A stretch of 64,000 bases of DNA, taken from contig NZ_RQYZ01000007.1 of the NCBI RefSeq assembly GCF_003932855.1, positions 1 through 64,000 of the forward strand, given 5' to 3'. The DNA is from Tessaracoccus sp. OH4464_COT-324. Its GTDB lineage: Bacteria > Actinomycetota > Actinomycetes > Propionibacteriales > Propionibacteriaceae. The first letter of the stretch is position 1; each line of letters starts with the position of its first letter. The position numbers were made by a program, and so were the translations under genes. The notes beneath the pieces are model-generated. The model ran no database searches and was not told where the DNA came from. It saw only the letters and a list, made by a program, of their open reading frames with translations. Positions 45,410-54,596 of this stretch are shown here, piece by piece.

Positions 45410-45573
45410 GCCGGGCCGCGGTAACCCCGGGCTCCAATATTTGCCGCTTCGAGCGGCCTCGCGCCGAGAGGCGTTCCCCGGTCCGGCCCCTTCATCTTGT
45501 CGTTCCTGGACGCATCGTCGGATTGAGCCAGTGCCGCGTTAGTGTTGTCTCCCAAGATTTTCAGGAGACGCTC
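45410..45573 (+). promoter_or_regulatory. Structured 5' leader, candidate cis-regulatory RNA
   Basis: A leader of about 164 nt. GCCGGGCC (45410-45417) pairs with GGTCCGGC (45480-45487; one G-U), enclosing hairpin GCCGC-TTCGA-GCGGC (45443-45457) and hairpin CGCC-GAGA-GGCG (45462-45473) with a GNRA loop. It ends with AGGAG 6 nt before the ATG. I could not match it to a SAM-I/SAM-IV core or another known riboswitch. Confidence 0.5.
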
Positions 45574-46752
45574 ATGTCGAATTCAAGCCGCTGGACCAGG
45601 GCCGTGGGTTCGGGACTGGGCGCGGACACCGGCTGGGAAGCGGCGGCCGCACCCAGCCGTCGACAGCCCAACCAGTTGTTTGCCCTGCTCAGCCAGGGAC
45701 CGGAAGACCGCCACTTGCTCGCCGGGGATTCCACATGGGACGCGCTCAACGCCGCGTTAGCGACCTTGGAGTGCGGGGCCGGCGCCGTCGCGGTGACTTC
45801 GGGGCCTGCTGCAGCGACGCTGCTGGTGGAGGCACTGGTGCCGGCTGGTGGGCGCGTGGTCGCATCCGCCAACAGCCATGGCGGCGCCTGGCGGCTGCTC
45901 ACCATGTTCGCCGAGCGGAGCCGACTCCGGCTCACGCTGGTGCCGACCCATCGCCCGGAGGCCCTGGGCGCCGCACTGGCCGAGGAGGCGAGCCTGCTGT
46001 GGGTGGAAACGCCGTCGAATCCGCTGCTTCGGGTCACCGATATCGCAGAGGCGGTTCGGCTCGGCCACGCGGCGGGGGCGACGGTCGTCGTCGACAATAC
46101 TTTCTGCACCCCGCTACTGCAGCAGCCGCTGACACTGGGGGCGGACGTGGCGGTGCATTCGACGACGAGATTCATCGCCGGGCACTCCGACGTGGTGGGC
46201 GGGGCCGCGATTGCGCGCGAGCCGCAGCTGGCCGATGAGCTGGCACGCTGGGCGGGCGCGTTGGGGATCGCTGCAGGTTCGTTCGACGCCTACCTCACTG
46301 TGCGGGGGCTGAGCACACTTGACGCGCGCCTCAGGGTGCACGCCGAGAACACCCTCGCTGTGGTCGACACCCTCGACGGCCATCCCGCAGTAGCGGCGCT
46401 GCACTACCCCGGGCTCCCGGACCACCCGGAAAGCGAAGTGGTTCAGCGGCAGATGGCCTCGCCCGGTTCGATCGTCTCCTTCGAACTGGGCGGCGGACGC
46501 GCCGCCGTGGAGCGTTTCCTCGACGGGCTGGAGGTGTTCCAGCTGGCGGGGTCGCTGGGCGGCGCGGAGTCGTCGGTATGTCATCCCGCGACGATGACGC
46601 ACGCCGCGCTGGCCCCTGGCGCGCGCCATGCCGCAGGCATCACCGAGGGCCTGCTGCAGTTGAGCGTGGGGTTGGAGGCCCGCGGAGACATCGTCGAGGC
46701 GCTTTCGTCCGCCACGGAGCGGGCGCTCGGTGTGGGTCACTGCGCGGGGTAG
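45574..46752 (+). CDS. Cys/Met-metabolism PLP-family protein lacking the PLP lysine (probable pseudoenzyme)
   Basis: By length (392) and order of segments this is a cystathionine gamma-synthase/lyase-family protein: VDNTFCTPLLQQPL (Asp174), GHSDVVGG, a CHPATMTH segment and LSVGLE are all present. The Schiff-base lysine is replaced: the usual S-[AT]-T-K-[YF] reads STTRF, Arg199 (AGA, 46168-46170). The YSRxxNPT motif that binds PLP phosphate is missing near residues 48-57, the stacking Tyr of YGGT is His102, and the substrate-binding Arg of RLSVG is Gln362. Four independent active-site losses in an intact frame argue for a non-catalytic or repurposed protein. AGGAG precedes the ATG. Confidence 0.8.
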   Translation: MSNSSRWTRAVGSGLGADTGWEAAAAPSRRQPNQLFALLSQGPEDRHLLAGDSTWDALNAALATLECGAGAVAVTSGPAAATLLVEALVPAGGRVVASANSHGGAWRLLTMFAERSRLRLTLVPTHRPEALGAALAEEASLLWVETPSNPLLRVTDIAEAVRLGHAAGATVVVDNTFCTPLLQQPLTLGADVAVHSTTRFIAGHSDVVGGAAIAREPQLADELARWAGALGIAAGSFDAYLTVRGLSTLDARLRVHAENTLAVVDTLDGHPAVAALHYPGLPDHPESEVVQRQMASPGSIVSFELGGGRAAVERFLDGLEVFQLAGSLGGAESSVCHPATMTHAALAPGARHAAGITEGLLQLSVGLEARGDIVEALSSATERALGVGHCAG

Positions 46753-46755
46753 GCT
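46750..46755 (+). promoter_or_regulatory. -10 hexamer TAGGCT of the DUF4032 gene
   Basis: TAGGCT overlaps the stop codon of the upstream gene; the ATG at 46763 follows 7 nt later. Confidence 0.45.
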
Positions 46756-46762
46756 GGCTGGC

Positions 46763-48136
46763 ATGCCCAGGTTTCTCGCTGCCAAGCCCGACGCCAACCT
46801 GCTTCGACTGCCTTGGCAGCTGCCGCTTTCCGACTGGCCAACCGACCTGCTTGTCGCCCTGCCGCGCGGCATTTCGCGCCACGTAGTGCGCTTCATCCAG
46901 GTGGGCCAGGACATCGTCGCGGCCAAAGAGGTGATTGAGGATTCGGCCGTCGGGGAGTACCGGCTGCTCACCGAGCTTCGCCGCCTGCGGGTGCCTGCGG
47001 TGGAGCCGATCGGGGTGGTGTTGGGGCGCACCGACGCTGCGGGAAACCCGTTGGATCCGATCCTGCTAACGAAGCATCTGCCGTTCTCGCTGCCGTACCG
47101 GACGCTGTTTCATCGCGGAATCAAACACGAGACGGTGCAGCGGCTGCTGGACGCGATGGTGGTGTTGCTGGCGCGCCTGCACCTCACCGGCTTCTACTGG
47201 GGCGACGTTTCGCTGTCGAACATCTTGTTCCGCCGGGACGCGGGCGAGTTCGCCGCCTACTTGGTGGATGCCGAGACGGGCGAAGTGCACCCTCGCCTGA
47301 CGGACGGGCAGCGAATGCACGATCTCGACATCGCCAACACCAACCTGTTCGGCGAGTTCCTCGATCTGGAGGCTGGCGGACTGTTGGACCAGTCGTTGGA
47401 ACCCAGCTGGCTCGTGAGCACCATCGTCGAGCGCTATCACCAGCTGTGGAACGAACTGACCGCAGTTGAGGAGTTCGACGAGTCCGAGCTCTACCGGCTT
47501 GAGGGGCGTGTGCGACGGCTCAATCGCCTTGGGTTCGACGTCGCAGAGATCGACGTCTCGACGTCGGCGGATGGCAAGAAGGTGCGCATGCAGCCGAAGG
47601 TGGTGGATGCGGGACATCACACGAGACGGCTGATGCGGCTGTGCGGGATCGATGCCGAGGAGCATCAAGCCAGGCGCCTGCTGAACGACATGGACACATA
47701 TCGGGCCAGCCTGCCCTACGAGGTACCGGAGTCGGTGGCCGCGCATAAGTGGCTGACGGAGGTGTTCGAGCCCGCCGTCTACGCCATCCCGCCGGATCTG
47801 ACCGGCAAGCGCGACCCGGCCCAGTTCTTCCACGAAATGCTCGACTACCGCTGGTATCAGTCGCAGCGCGAGAATCGCTCGGTTCCCACCGAGGAAGCGG
47901 TGCAGGGTTACATCAATGACGTGTTACGCAGCCTGCCCGACGAGCACCTGAGCGCGTTTGAACCGCTGAGCGAGCGGGAACTCGTGAACAAGTACGATCC
48001 GTCGCAGGGTTTCGTGGACGACGAGGAGGAGCCACCCTACGACCCGTGGGAGGACGCGGCGAACGACCCCGACGTGCCAGTGCTGGCTTCTTTCGACATC
48101 GAGGCGCTCCGCGCCAGGGCCCGCGAGCAGGGTTAG
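46763..48136 (+). CDS. DUF4032 protein with kinase-like core
   Basis: A 457-residue member of DUF4032, widespread in actinobacteria. The N-terminal half resembles a lipopolysaccharide/RIO-type kinase: lysine in VAAKEVIED, a GEYRLLTELRRLRVP helix, catalytic-loop-like GFYWGDVSLSNILF and LVDAETGEVHP as the metal-binding segment. The C-terminal half (about 240-400) is the family-specific helical domain. Function is unknown. The ATG at 46763 follows TAGGCT by 7 nt with no ribosome binding site, so it is likely leaderless and separate from the PLP-family gene. Confidence 0.8.
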   Translation: MPRFLAAKPDANLLRLPWQLPLSDWPTDLLVALPRGISRHVVRFIQVGQDIVAAKEVIEDSAVGEYRLLTELRRLRVPAVEPIGVVLGRTDAAGNPLDPILLTKHLPFSLPYRTLFHRGIKHETVQRLLDAMVVLLARLHLTGFYWGDVSLSNILFRRDAGEFAAYLVDAETGEVHPRLTDGQRMHDLDIANTNLFGEFLDLEAGGLLDQSLEPSWLVSTIVERYHQLWNELTAVEEFDESELYRLEGRVRRLNRLGFDVAEIDVSTSADGKKVRMQPKVVDAGHHTRRLMRLCGIDAEEHQARRLLNDMDTYRASLPYEVPESVAAHKWLTEVFEPAVYAIPPDLTGKRDPAQFFHEMLDYRWYQSQRENRSVPTEEAVQGYINDVLRSLPDEHLSAFEPLSERELVNKYDPSQGFVDDEEEPPYDPWEDAANDPDVPVLASFDIEALRARAREQG

Positions 48137-48335
48137 GGCCCGTCGGAGACTAATGCCAGGCTGCGACGAGGCGAGCCTTGGCTGTTTCAGACCGTTGACC
48201 GGAATACCAGACCGCCTGAATGACCCTTTCCTGGCCTAACCTTGTCTCGGGATCTCGTTGGATTTTGTCTGCGCTGAGGCGAACCTCCGACACATTCGCG
48301 GCGAGCCCATCAGGCCTTATCGAAAGGGATTTTTC

Positions 48336-49421
48336 ATGGATGTGAGCCGCAGGAGAACATTACTCGGCGCGGTCAGCCTGAGTTTCTTGACTGCTTGTTC
48401 TTTGGGTGACGAGTCGGCTTCTCCCCCGCCGCACGGTTCCTCGTGCTCGGTGGCTGAGCCGCCGAGGTGTGTCTCGTTGGAAACCCACGACTTCTCCGCC
48501 CCTTACGAGTGCGGCGCGCAGCACTCCGACCAGGACAGGACCCCTCCCACCTGGTACGGGCACCAACTACTCCTCGGCGACGGGGTGCTCACCGCCTACT
48601 ACCGAAACGCCATAGTCGAGTGGGATCTCACCACCAGAAAACCCACCCGGCTCCTCGGAGCAGCACATACCGCGCCCGGAGCCTTCACCCGCACCCCCAG
48701 CCACACCGTCGCGGCAACAACCGACGGCAGGCTCGCCGTGCACGACCAAAACGGCTGCCTCACCGGATACCTCACCGGCCACCCCGTATCGCCTCACAAG
48801 ACCGGGACCGAATCGCTCTGCGCGCTCCCCGACGGCCGGGTCGCCTCGACCGGCCAGGACGGCTGGGTGTGCGTCTGGGATGTCGCGAACCTGAGGCCCA
48901 CAGGCCGGCTACAGCTCCCGGTGGGCGGCCCCTCCAGCGGTTTGCACTGGAGCGCCACCCGGCACCAACTCGTCGTGACCGCAACCCAAGGGCGAGACAT
49001 CTTCTTCCTGGATCCCGACCCGCTTGTCGTGCATTCCGCGCACAGCGGTTTGCCCTTCATCAACGAGGCTTGGCTTCCTCTGCCCGACGGGCAGTTTGCG
49101 GCCTGCGGGAGTGGAAATGGCATCGACGGGCTGCTGCTACTGGACAGCAATCTGGATTTTCACCGCGTCACTTTCGCGAATTATGATCGCCTGCGCGCAG
49201 CAGAATCGGGCGCGTTCGCTCTGACCAGCAAGGACGCCACCCTATTGTTTGACGGCGATGTGGTGCGCGAACCGCCTACCCGCGAGCTGCAAAACGATCC
49301 ACCCGATTTCGCCCTGGCGCCCGACGGCGGCACCGCTTACGTGCTCAGGCGCACCGAGCCCATCCTGGAAGTAGATCTGAGCACAGGCGAAACCCATGAA
49401 TTCGCCACGCCTGGGGAGTAG
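48336..49421 (+). CDS. Lipoprotein with beta-propeller-like repeats, copy 1
   Basis: A 361-residue lipoprotein: RRRTLLGAVSLSFLTAC with a lipobox cysteine at 21 and a twin-arginine-like RRR start. The mature part has WD40/YVTN-like blades (AIVEWDLTTRKPTRLLGAA, LAVHDQNGCLTGYL, GWVCVWDVANLRPTGRL, ILEVDLSTGETHEFATPGE). It probably sits on the outer face of the membrane and may bind a protein or glycan. A second homologous gene follows 67 nt later. The 199 nt upstream of the ATG contain no gene; AAAGGGA precedes the start. Confidence 0.72.
   Translation: MDVSRRRTLLGAVSLSFLTACSLGDESASPPPHGSSCSVAEPPRCVSLETHDFSAPYECGAQHSDQDRTPPTWYGHQLLLGDGVLTAYYRNAIVEWDLTTRKPTRLLGAAHTAPGAFTRTPSHTVAATTDGRLAVHDQNGCLTGYLTGHPVSPHKTGTESLCALPDGRVASTGQDGWVCVWDVANLRPTGRLQLPVGGPSSGLHWSATRHQLVVTATQGRDIFFLDPDPLVVHSAHSGLPFINEAWLPLPDGQFAACGSGNGIDGLLLLDSNLDFHRVTFANYDRLRAAESGAFALTSKDATLLFDGDVVREPPTRELQNDPPDFALAPDGGTAYVLRRTEPILEVDLSTGETHEFATPGE
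48575..48776 (+). repeat. Near-identical patch shared by the two lipoprotein genes, copy 1
   Basis: Aligned without gaps to 49731-49932, this 202-nt block differs at about 15 positions by hand count, with two identical runs of about 50 nt. The flanking coding sequence is far more diverged. Confidence 0.85.
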
Positions 49422-49488
49422 CCCTTCCCAGGAGGCCAAGCGATGGCACCCTGAACCGTAACAGCCGCACAACCCTTTAGGAAAAGAC

Positions 49489-50577
49489 ATGAGAATCAAC
49501 CGCAGAAGCACTTTACTAGGAGCGCTTGGATTGGCTACTTTGACAGCTTGCTCCCCCGAGGAAGCCCCGCCGCCCCGTGCTCCCTTGCCGAGTTCCTGTG
49601 TGCCTTCCGATCCTCCGAACTGCGTATCGCTGGAGACTCACGACTTCTCCGCCATTTATCTCTGCTCCAGCCCCCGCAGCGACGAAGACTACGTATTTCC
49701 GTCCAGGGATTACGGCTTCGAGCTGATCCTCGGCGACGGAGTGCTCTCCGCCTACTACCGAAACGCGATAGTCGAGTGGGATCTCACCACCAGAAAACCC
49801 ACCCGGCTCCTCGGAGCGGCACGCACCACAATCGGAGCCTTCACCCGCACCCCCAGCCACACCGTCGCGGCAACAACCGACGACAGGATCGCCGTGCACG
49901 ACCAAAACGGCTGCCTCACCGGCTATCTCGCCAGCGCACCGAACAGCACCCACCGCACCCGGTCTGACTACCTCTGTGCGCTCCCCGAGGGCCGCGTGGC
50001 CGGTCTCGACAACTACGGCCGGGTCTGCGTCTGGGACACCGCCAGTCTGCGGTTGATTGACCAGGTGCGCCTCCCCCTGTCGAACTGGCCATCCTCACTT
50101 GCTTGGGACGCAGCAAACCGGAGGCTGGTGCTGAGCCAAAATCGTGGCCAACAGGTCGTCTTCCTCGATCCCGACTCGCTCAGCACCTACACCATCAGAG
50201 GCGACCTCCCGACGGTCCTGGAGCCGTGGGCCCCGATGCCGGACGGGACGCTAGCGGCCTGCGGAGATGGGTCCGGCAAAGAAGGGGTTTGGCTGCTGCG
50301 GGACAACCAGCAGCCAAACCGCATCACCGAGACCTACTACAAGCGCCTTCGGGTGGCCAGCAGCGGACAGCTGCTCGCCATCAGAGACTCCCACTTCGCG
50401 ATCATTGACCGCCAAAACATCTGGGAATCGACCGCCGAAGCCTTCGGCCAAGAATGGGTCAACTTCGCCTTTGCCCCCGACGGCGACACCGCCTACCTGC
50501 TCAGATACACCGATCCCATCCTGGAGGTGAGCCTCAAGACCGGGGAAGCCCGCGAGTTCGCGGTTCCCGGCGAGTAG
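49489..50577 (+). CDS. Lipoprotein with beta-propeller-like repeats, copy 2
   Basis: A 362-residue paralogue of the gene just upstream, with the same layout: RRSTLLGALGLATLTAC lipobox, Cys-containing spacer, then WD40-like blades (AIVEWDLTTRKPTRLLGAA, IAVHDQNGCLTGYL, GRVCVWDTASLRLIDQV, ILEVSLKTGEAREFAVPGE). AGGAAAAG lies just before the ATG. Similarity is uneven: one central block is nearly identical at DNA level, while the ends are only moderately alike. It is convergent with the beta-CASP gene, separated by 2 nt. Confidence 0.72.
   Translation: MRINRRSTLLGALGLATLTACSPEEAPPPRAPLPSSCVPSDPPNCVSLETHDFSAIYLCSSPRSDEDYVFPSRDYGFELILGDGVLSAYYRNAIVEWDLTTRKPTRLLGAARTTIGAFTRTPSHTVAATTDDRIAVHDQNGCLTGYLASAPNSTHRTRSDYLCALPEGRVAGLDNYGRVCVWDTASLRLIDQVRLPLSNWPSSLAWDAANRRLVLSQNRGQQVVFLDPDSLSTYTIRGDLPTVLEPWAPMPDGTLAACGDGSGKEGVWLLRDNQQPNRITETYYKRLRVASSGQLLAIRDSHFAIIDRQNIWESTAEAFGQEWVNFAFAPDGDTAYLLRYTDPILEVSLKTGEAREFAVPGE
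49731..49932 (+). repeat. Near-identical patch shared by the two lipoprotein genes, copy 2
   Basis: Partner of 48575-48776; same length with no indel, consistent with gene conversion between tandem paralogues. Confidence 0.85.
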
Positions 50578-50579
50578 CC

Positions 50580-51968
50580 CTACGACCGTTCGCTGAGCAG
50601 TACCTTCTCCCCGAGCTTCGGCACCACCACGTCGAGCCCGAGTTCGGTCTCCGTGCGCAACTCCAGCGCGGCCGCCGCGTGCGGCTCCCCGTGGGTGAGG
50701 AACACCACCTCGGGGCGCGGGCGGAGTGCGCCCAGCCAGCCCAGCAGCTCCGACGAGTCCGCGTGCGCCGAGAAGCCGCGATCCTGCGCGATCTCCGCCC
50801 GCACCGGCACATACCGGCCACGAATCTTCAGGTGCCGGGCGCCGTCGAGGAGTCGTCGGCCCCTGGTTCCGGTGGCCTGGTAGCCGCAGATCAGGATGGT
50901 GTTACGCTCCTCAGGCAGCAGCCGCTCCAGGTAGGCCAGCACCCGCCCACCTTCCAACATGCCCGACGAGCTGACGACGATGCGGGGCTCGTTGGAATGC
51001 AGCGCCTTGTGGGATTCGCGGCTGCCGCGGGCCTCGACGAAGTTCTTCAGGTTGGTGAAGTCGCTGATGGCCAGGTCGGAACGGAACTCCTCCGGCATCG
51101 CGCGGTACACGTCGAGGGCCCGCATGCTCATCGGCCCGTCAACGACGACGGGCACGTCCGGGATGCGCCCGTCGCGCTGCATGCGGCCCAGCTCATACAT
51201 CACCTGTTGGGTGCGGTCGATGGCGAACGCGGGGATCAGCACGGTCCCGTCGCGCGCGATCGTTCGGTTGATGGCCTCCGCCAGCGGCTCGTGCGGCACC
51301 GCTGGCTCCTCATGCTCTCGGTCGCCGTAGGTGGATTCGCACACCACCCACTGCGCCCCTTCGGGTGTCTCGCGGGGCCTGAGCAGCGTCGGGTTGTCGC
51401 GGCCGAGGTCGCCGGAGAACAGCACGCTGGTCTCGCCGATATCGATCCGCACCGATGCTGAGCCGACGATGTGTCCGGCCCGCGTCCACCTCGCCCAGGC
51501 CACGCCGTCGAGGTCGAGGTTGGTGTCGTAGTCCACCCATCTGAGCAGCCGGATGGCCTGCTCGGCGTCCTGCGTGGTGTAGAGCGGTCGGGGGTCCACG
51601 TGTTTCGAGTAGCCGCCACGGATCGCGTCCTCGGTGGCCTTCTCCTGGAGGTAGGCGGAGTCGCGCAGCACGATCTCCGTGAGCCGGGCGGTGCCCTCGG
51701 TGCACCAGATCGGCCCGCTGTAGCCCTGCGCCACCAGCACCGGCAGGTAGGCGACGTGGTCGGCGTGCGCGTGCGTCAGGACGATGGAGTTGATCGTGTC
51801 TGCGGGGAACTGCTCCCAGTTCAGCAGCCTGAGTTGCTTCTCGCCTTGGTAGAGGCCCGCGTCGACGAGGAGCCGGTACTCTCCTTGCTCCAGCAGGTAT
51901 TTGGAGCCGGTGACGGTGCCGGCCGCGCCCAAGAACTGCAGGGTCACTGGTTCGTTGCTCATACCCAT
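50580..51968 (-). CDS. Beta-CASP metallo-beta-lactamase-fold hydrolase (RNA-processing type)
   Basis: A 462-residue protein: FLGAAGTVTGSKYLL start, metal motif THAHADHVAYLP, H at RAGHIVGSASV, FSGDLGR, then the beta-CASP insert with IPAFAIDRTQQVMYEL, VVSSSGMLEGGRVLAYLERLL, and QDRGFSAHADSSELLGWL for the late motifs. Related enzymes (CPSF/YSH1-like, TTHA0252) are RNA exo- or endonucleases. The start may be the ATG at 51968 or 51962. The gene is divergent from cysS across about 100 nt. Confidence 0.88.
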   Translation of the reverse strand: MGMSNEPVTLQFLGAAGTVTGSKYLLEQGEYRLLVDAGLYQGEKQLRLLNWEQFPADTINSIVLTHAHADHVAYLPVLVAQGYSGPIWCTEGTARLTEIVLRDSAYLQEKATEDAIRGGYSKHVDPRPLYTTQDAEQAIRLLRWVDYDTNLDLDGVAWARWTRAGHIVGSASVRIDIGETSVLFSGDLGRDNPTLLRPRETPEGAQWVVCESTYGDREHEEPAVPHEPLAEAINRTIARDGTVLIPAFAIDRTQQVMYELGRMQRDGRIPDVPVVVDGPMSMRALDVYRAMPEEFRSDLAISDFTNLKNFVEARGSRESHKALHSNEPRIVVSSSGMLEGGRVLAYLERLLPEERNTILICGYQATGTRGRRLLDGARHLKIRGRYVPVRAEIAQDRGFSAHADSSELLGWLGALRPRPEVVFLTHGEPHAAAALELRTETELGLDVVVPKLGEKVLLSERS

Positions 51969-52031
51969 GAATGTGCCCCAAATTCGTGCCGTTCGGGCGC
52001 AAACCCGCCAAACCGGGCGCGACAGCGTCGA

Positions 52032-52063
52032 TTGAACGCCTCCGGCGCGGCCCCAAGTAGACT
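52032..52063 (+). promoter_or_regulatory. Promoter of cysS
   Basis: TTGAAC (52032-52037) and TAGACT (52058-52063), spacer 20 nt, then 6 nt to the GTG at 52070. The same hexamer pair is seen before the microprotein gene at 9407. Confidence 0.5.
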
Positions 52064-52069
52064 GGGCGG

Positions 52070-53497
52070 GTGACGTTTCAACTCTACGACTCCGCGACCC
52101 GCACGAAGTGCGAGCTGCGCCCGCTGGTCGCCGACGAGGTATCGATCTACCACTGCGGGCTGACGGTGCAGTCGTCGCCGCATTTGGGGCACATCCGCAA
52201 GGAGGTGGTGTTCGATGTGCTGCGCCGCTGGCTGATGCATGAGGGCTACCGGGTGCGGATCGTCGCGAACGTCACCGATATCGACGACAAGATCCTCGCC
52301 AAGTCCGCTGAGCGCGGAGTCGACTGGTTCGAGCACGCCTACGAGTTTGAACGCGAGCTGCACGACGCCTACGCGAGTCTCGGCTGCCTGCCTCCCAGCT
52401 ACGAGCCGCGCGCCACGGGGCACATCCCGGAGATGGTGGAGCTGATCCAGCAGATCATCGACGCCGGCCACGCCTACGTCGCCCCGGACGGCTCGGGCGA
52501 CGTGTACTTCGATGTATGTTCCTGGCCGAGCTACGGCGAGCTGTCGGGGCAGCGGGTGGCCGACATGGAGCCGGCGCAGGACGCGGACCCGCGCGGCAAG
52601 CGCGACCCGCGTGACTTCGCGTTGTGGAAGGGGCACAAGGACGAGCCGGAAACCGCCTCCTGGCCCGCGCCGTGGGGGCGTGGCCGGCCGGGTTGGCACA
52701 TCGAGTGCTCGGCGATGGCGGGCAAGTATCTCGGGCCCGCGTTCGACATCCACGGCGGCGGCATCGACCTGCGTTTCCCGCATCACGAGAACGAATTGGC
52801 CCAGTCGCGCGCCGCCGGGCGGCCCTTCGCCACCCACTGGATGCACAACGCCTGGGTGACGATGTCCGGCGAGAAAATGTCCAAATCGCTGGGCAACACC
52901 GCCCTGGTGCGCGAGGTCACCAAACAGTTCGATCCGCGCGCGGTGCGCTACTTCCTGCTGGCGCCGCACTACCGCTCCACCATCGAGTTCTCCCCCGCCG
53001 ACGATGCCACCCGGGGCTCGCTCGCGGAGGCCGAGAAGGCGATCGAGCGCATCGATTCCTTCCTGGAGCGGGCGGGTGCTCGCCCCGTCGAGGAGCCCGA
53101 CGGGGCGAGCCAGTTGCCGCAGTACCGCGCCTTCGTCGACGCGATGAACGACGACTTGGGCACCCCGCAGGCCGTGGCGGCCCTGTTCGACGCGATCCGT
53201 GCGGGCAACCAGGCCCTGACCGCGAGCGACCATGCCGCGGCGGGCCGCTACCACTGGGCGGTGGGCGCGATGCTGGACGTATTCGGGCTGCACCCCGACG
53301 CCCCCGAGTGGGGCGCGCAGGCACAAAACGATCTCACCCCCGTCGTGGACAAGCTCGTCGCCACCCTGCTGGCGCAGCGGGCCCACGCCCGGGCGGCCAA
53401 GGACTGGGCGACGGCCGACGCGATCCGCGACACGCTCGCCGAAGCCGGTCTCACCATCACCGACACCCCTGACGGGGCGAAATGGAGCGTGAACTAG
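52070..53497 (+). CDS. cysS: Cysteinyl-tRNA synthetase
   Basis: A 475-residue class I synthetase. The HIGH equivalent is [10 protein letters not shown], zinc ligands include [16 protein letters not shown] and HHENELAQS, and the KMSKS loop is EKMSKSLGN. The anticodon-binding DALR domain fills the C-terminus. It charges tRNA-Cys. The GTG start 6 nt after a TAGACT hexamer indicates a leaderless transcript. rlmB starts on the nucleotide after the stop codon, a conserved actinobacterial pair. Confidence 0.96.
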   Translation: MTFQLYDSATRTKCELRPLVADEVSIYHCGLTVQSSPHLGHIRKEVVFDVLRRWLMHEGYRVRIVANVTDIDDKILAKSAERGVDWFEHAYEFERELHDAYASLGCLPPSYEPRATGHIPEMVELIQQIIDAGHAYVAPDGSGDVYFDVCSWPSYGELSGQRVADMEPAQDADPRGKRDPRDFALWKGHKDEPETASWPAPWGRGRPGWHIECSAMAGKYLGPAFDIHGGGIDLRFPHHENELAQSRAAGRPFATHWMHNAWVTMSGEKMSKSLGNTALVREVTKQFDPRAVRYFLLAPHYRSTIEFSPADDATRGSLAEAEKAIERIDSFLERAGARPVEEPDGASQLPQYRAFVDAMNDDLGTPQAVAALFDAIRAGNQALTASDHAAAGRYHWAVGAMLDVFGLHPDAPEWGAQAQNDLTPVVDKLVATLLAQRAHARAAKDWATADAIRDTLAEAGLTITDTPDGAKWSVN

Positions 53498-54442
53498 ATG
53501 GCAGGAAACTCTTCCCGACGTGGTGCGGGCAAGCGCGGCATCTCCAAGGCAGCGGGTTCCGGCGGCCGCAACCGCAAGGGGCTCGCGGGCCGTGGCCCGA
53601 CGCCGAAAGCGGAGGATCGCGTCTACCACAAGGCGTACAAAGCGAAGCAGGAGGCGTTGCGACGCCAGGCCGCCAAGCCGAAGCGGCAGATCAGGCACAA
53701 GCCGGGCACCGACTGGGTGGTGGGCCGTAATCCCGTGTTTGAGGCGCTCACAGCCGGCATGCCGGTGAAGCAGGTCTACCTGGCGGAGGGCGCAGAACGT
53801 GACGACAGGATTCGCGACATCCTGAAGTTCGCGGCCGAGCACTCGGTGCCGCTGCTACATGTTCCCCGCTCCGAACTGGATCGGGTGACGGGCGGGCTCG
53901 TCCATCAGGGCGTCGCACTGCAGCTGCCGCAGTACGAGTACGCGGACCCCGAGGAGCTGCTGGCCGACGTGGTGCACTCCGACGCTGTCATCGTGGCCTG
54001 TGACGGCATCACCGACCCACGCAACCTGGGCGCGATCATCCGCTCGGCCGCGGCCTTCGGCGCCGCTGGTGTGGTGATCCCAGAGCGGCGCTCCGCCTCG
54101 CTCACCGCGGCCGCGTGGAAGACGTCGGCGGGTGCGGCGGCTCGGATCCCGATCGCGAAAGCCGGCAACCTGAACCGCGCGCTGGAGCAGGCGTCCCGGC
54201 TGGGCTACACCATCGTCGGCTTGGCCGGCGAGGGAGACACGCAGCTGGGGGCGGTGCCCGGCGTTGATGGGCCGCTGGTGCTGGTGGTCGGCTCGGAGGA
54301 CGAGGGCTTGGCCCGGCTGGTGCGCAAGCACTGCGACGCCCTGGTGTCGATCCCGATCGCGTCGTCGGTCGAGTCGTTGAACGCGTCCGTGGCGGCCTCG
54401 ATCGCGCTCTACGAGGCCAGCCTGCAGCGCCCGACGGAGTAG
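53498..54442 (+). CDS. rlmB: 23S rRNA (guanosine-2'-O-)-methyltransferase RlmB (TrmH/SpoU family)
   Basis: A 314-residue SPOUT methyltransferase. A basic N-terminal extension (GNSSRRGAGKRGISKAAG to KRQIRHKPG) precedes the substrate-binding domain that starts WVVGRNPVFEALTAG. SPOUT motifs are DPRNLGAIIRSAAAFGAAGV, LVVGSEDEGLARLVRKHCD and SIPIASSVESLNASVAASI. It modifies a guanosine in the peptidyl-transferase region. The actinobacterial form with the long basic tail pairs with cysS here. Confidence 0.92.
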   Translation: MAGNSSRRGAGKRGISKAAGSGGRNRKGLAGRGPTPKAEDRVYHKAYKAKQEALRRQAAKPKRQIRHKPGTDWVVGRNPVFEALTAGMPVKQVYLAEGAERDDRIRDILKFAAEHSVPLLHVPRSELDRVTGGLVHQGVALQLPQYEYADPEELLADVVHSDAVIVACDGITDPRNLGAIIRSAAAFGAAGVVIPERRSASLTAAAWKTSAGAAARIPIAKAGNLNRALEQASRLGYTIVGLAGEGDTQLGAVPGVDGPLVLVVGSEDEGLARLVRKHCDALVSIPIASSVESLNASVAASIALYEASLQRPTE

Positions 54443-54461
54443 CGGCCCGCCCAGCGAACCC

Positions 54462-54477
54462 GGCCGCGCTTGCGGCC
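54462..54477 (+). terminator. Short hairpin after rlmB
   Basis: GGCCGC (54462-54467), loop GCTT, GCGGCC (54472-54477), 20 nt past the stop. A second 6-bp hairpin, GGGCTC/GAGCCC, is at 54534-54548. Confidence 0.5.
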
Positions 54478-54596
54478 ACCGGATGGGACGAAACGGGCTC
54501 CCAGCCCTGAGCCGCTTGCCCGGCGCGAGTGGCGGGCTCTGAGAGCCCACCGCACCCGCCCAGGGCTGCGCCTCGCATCGCCCTTCGGAGCAGGTC

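Noticed and set aside
45410-45573. SAM-I or SAM-IV riboswitch before the PLP-family gene
   Set aside because: The conserved SAM-riboswitch core segments are not seen; only a generic structured leader can be claimed.
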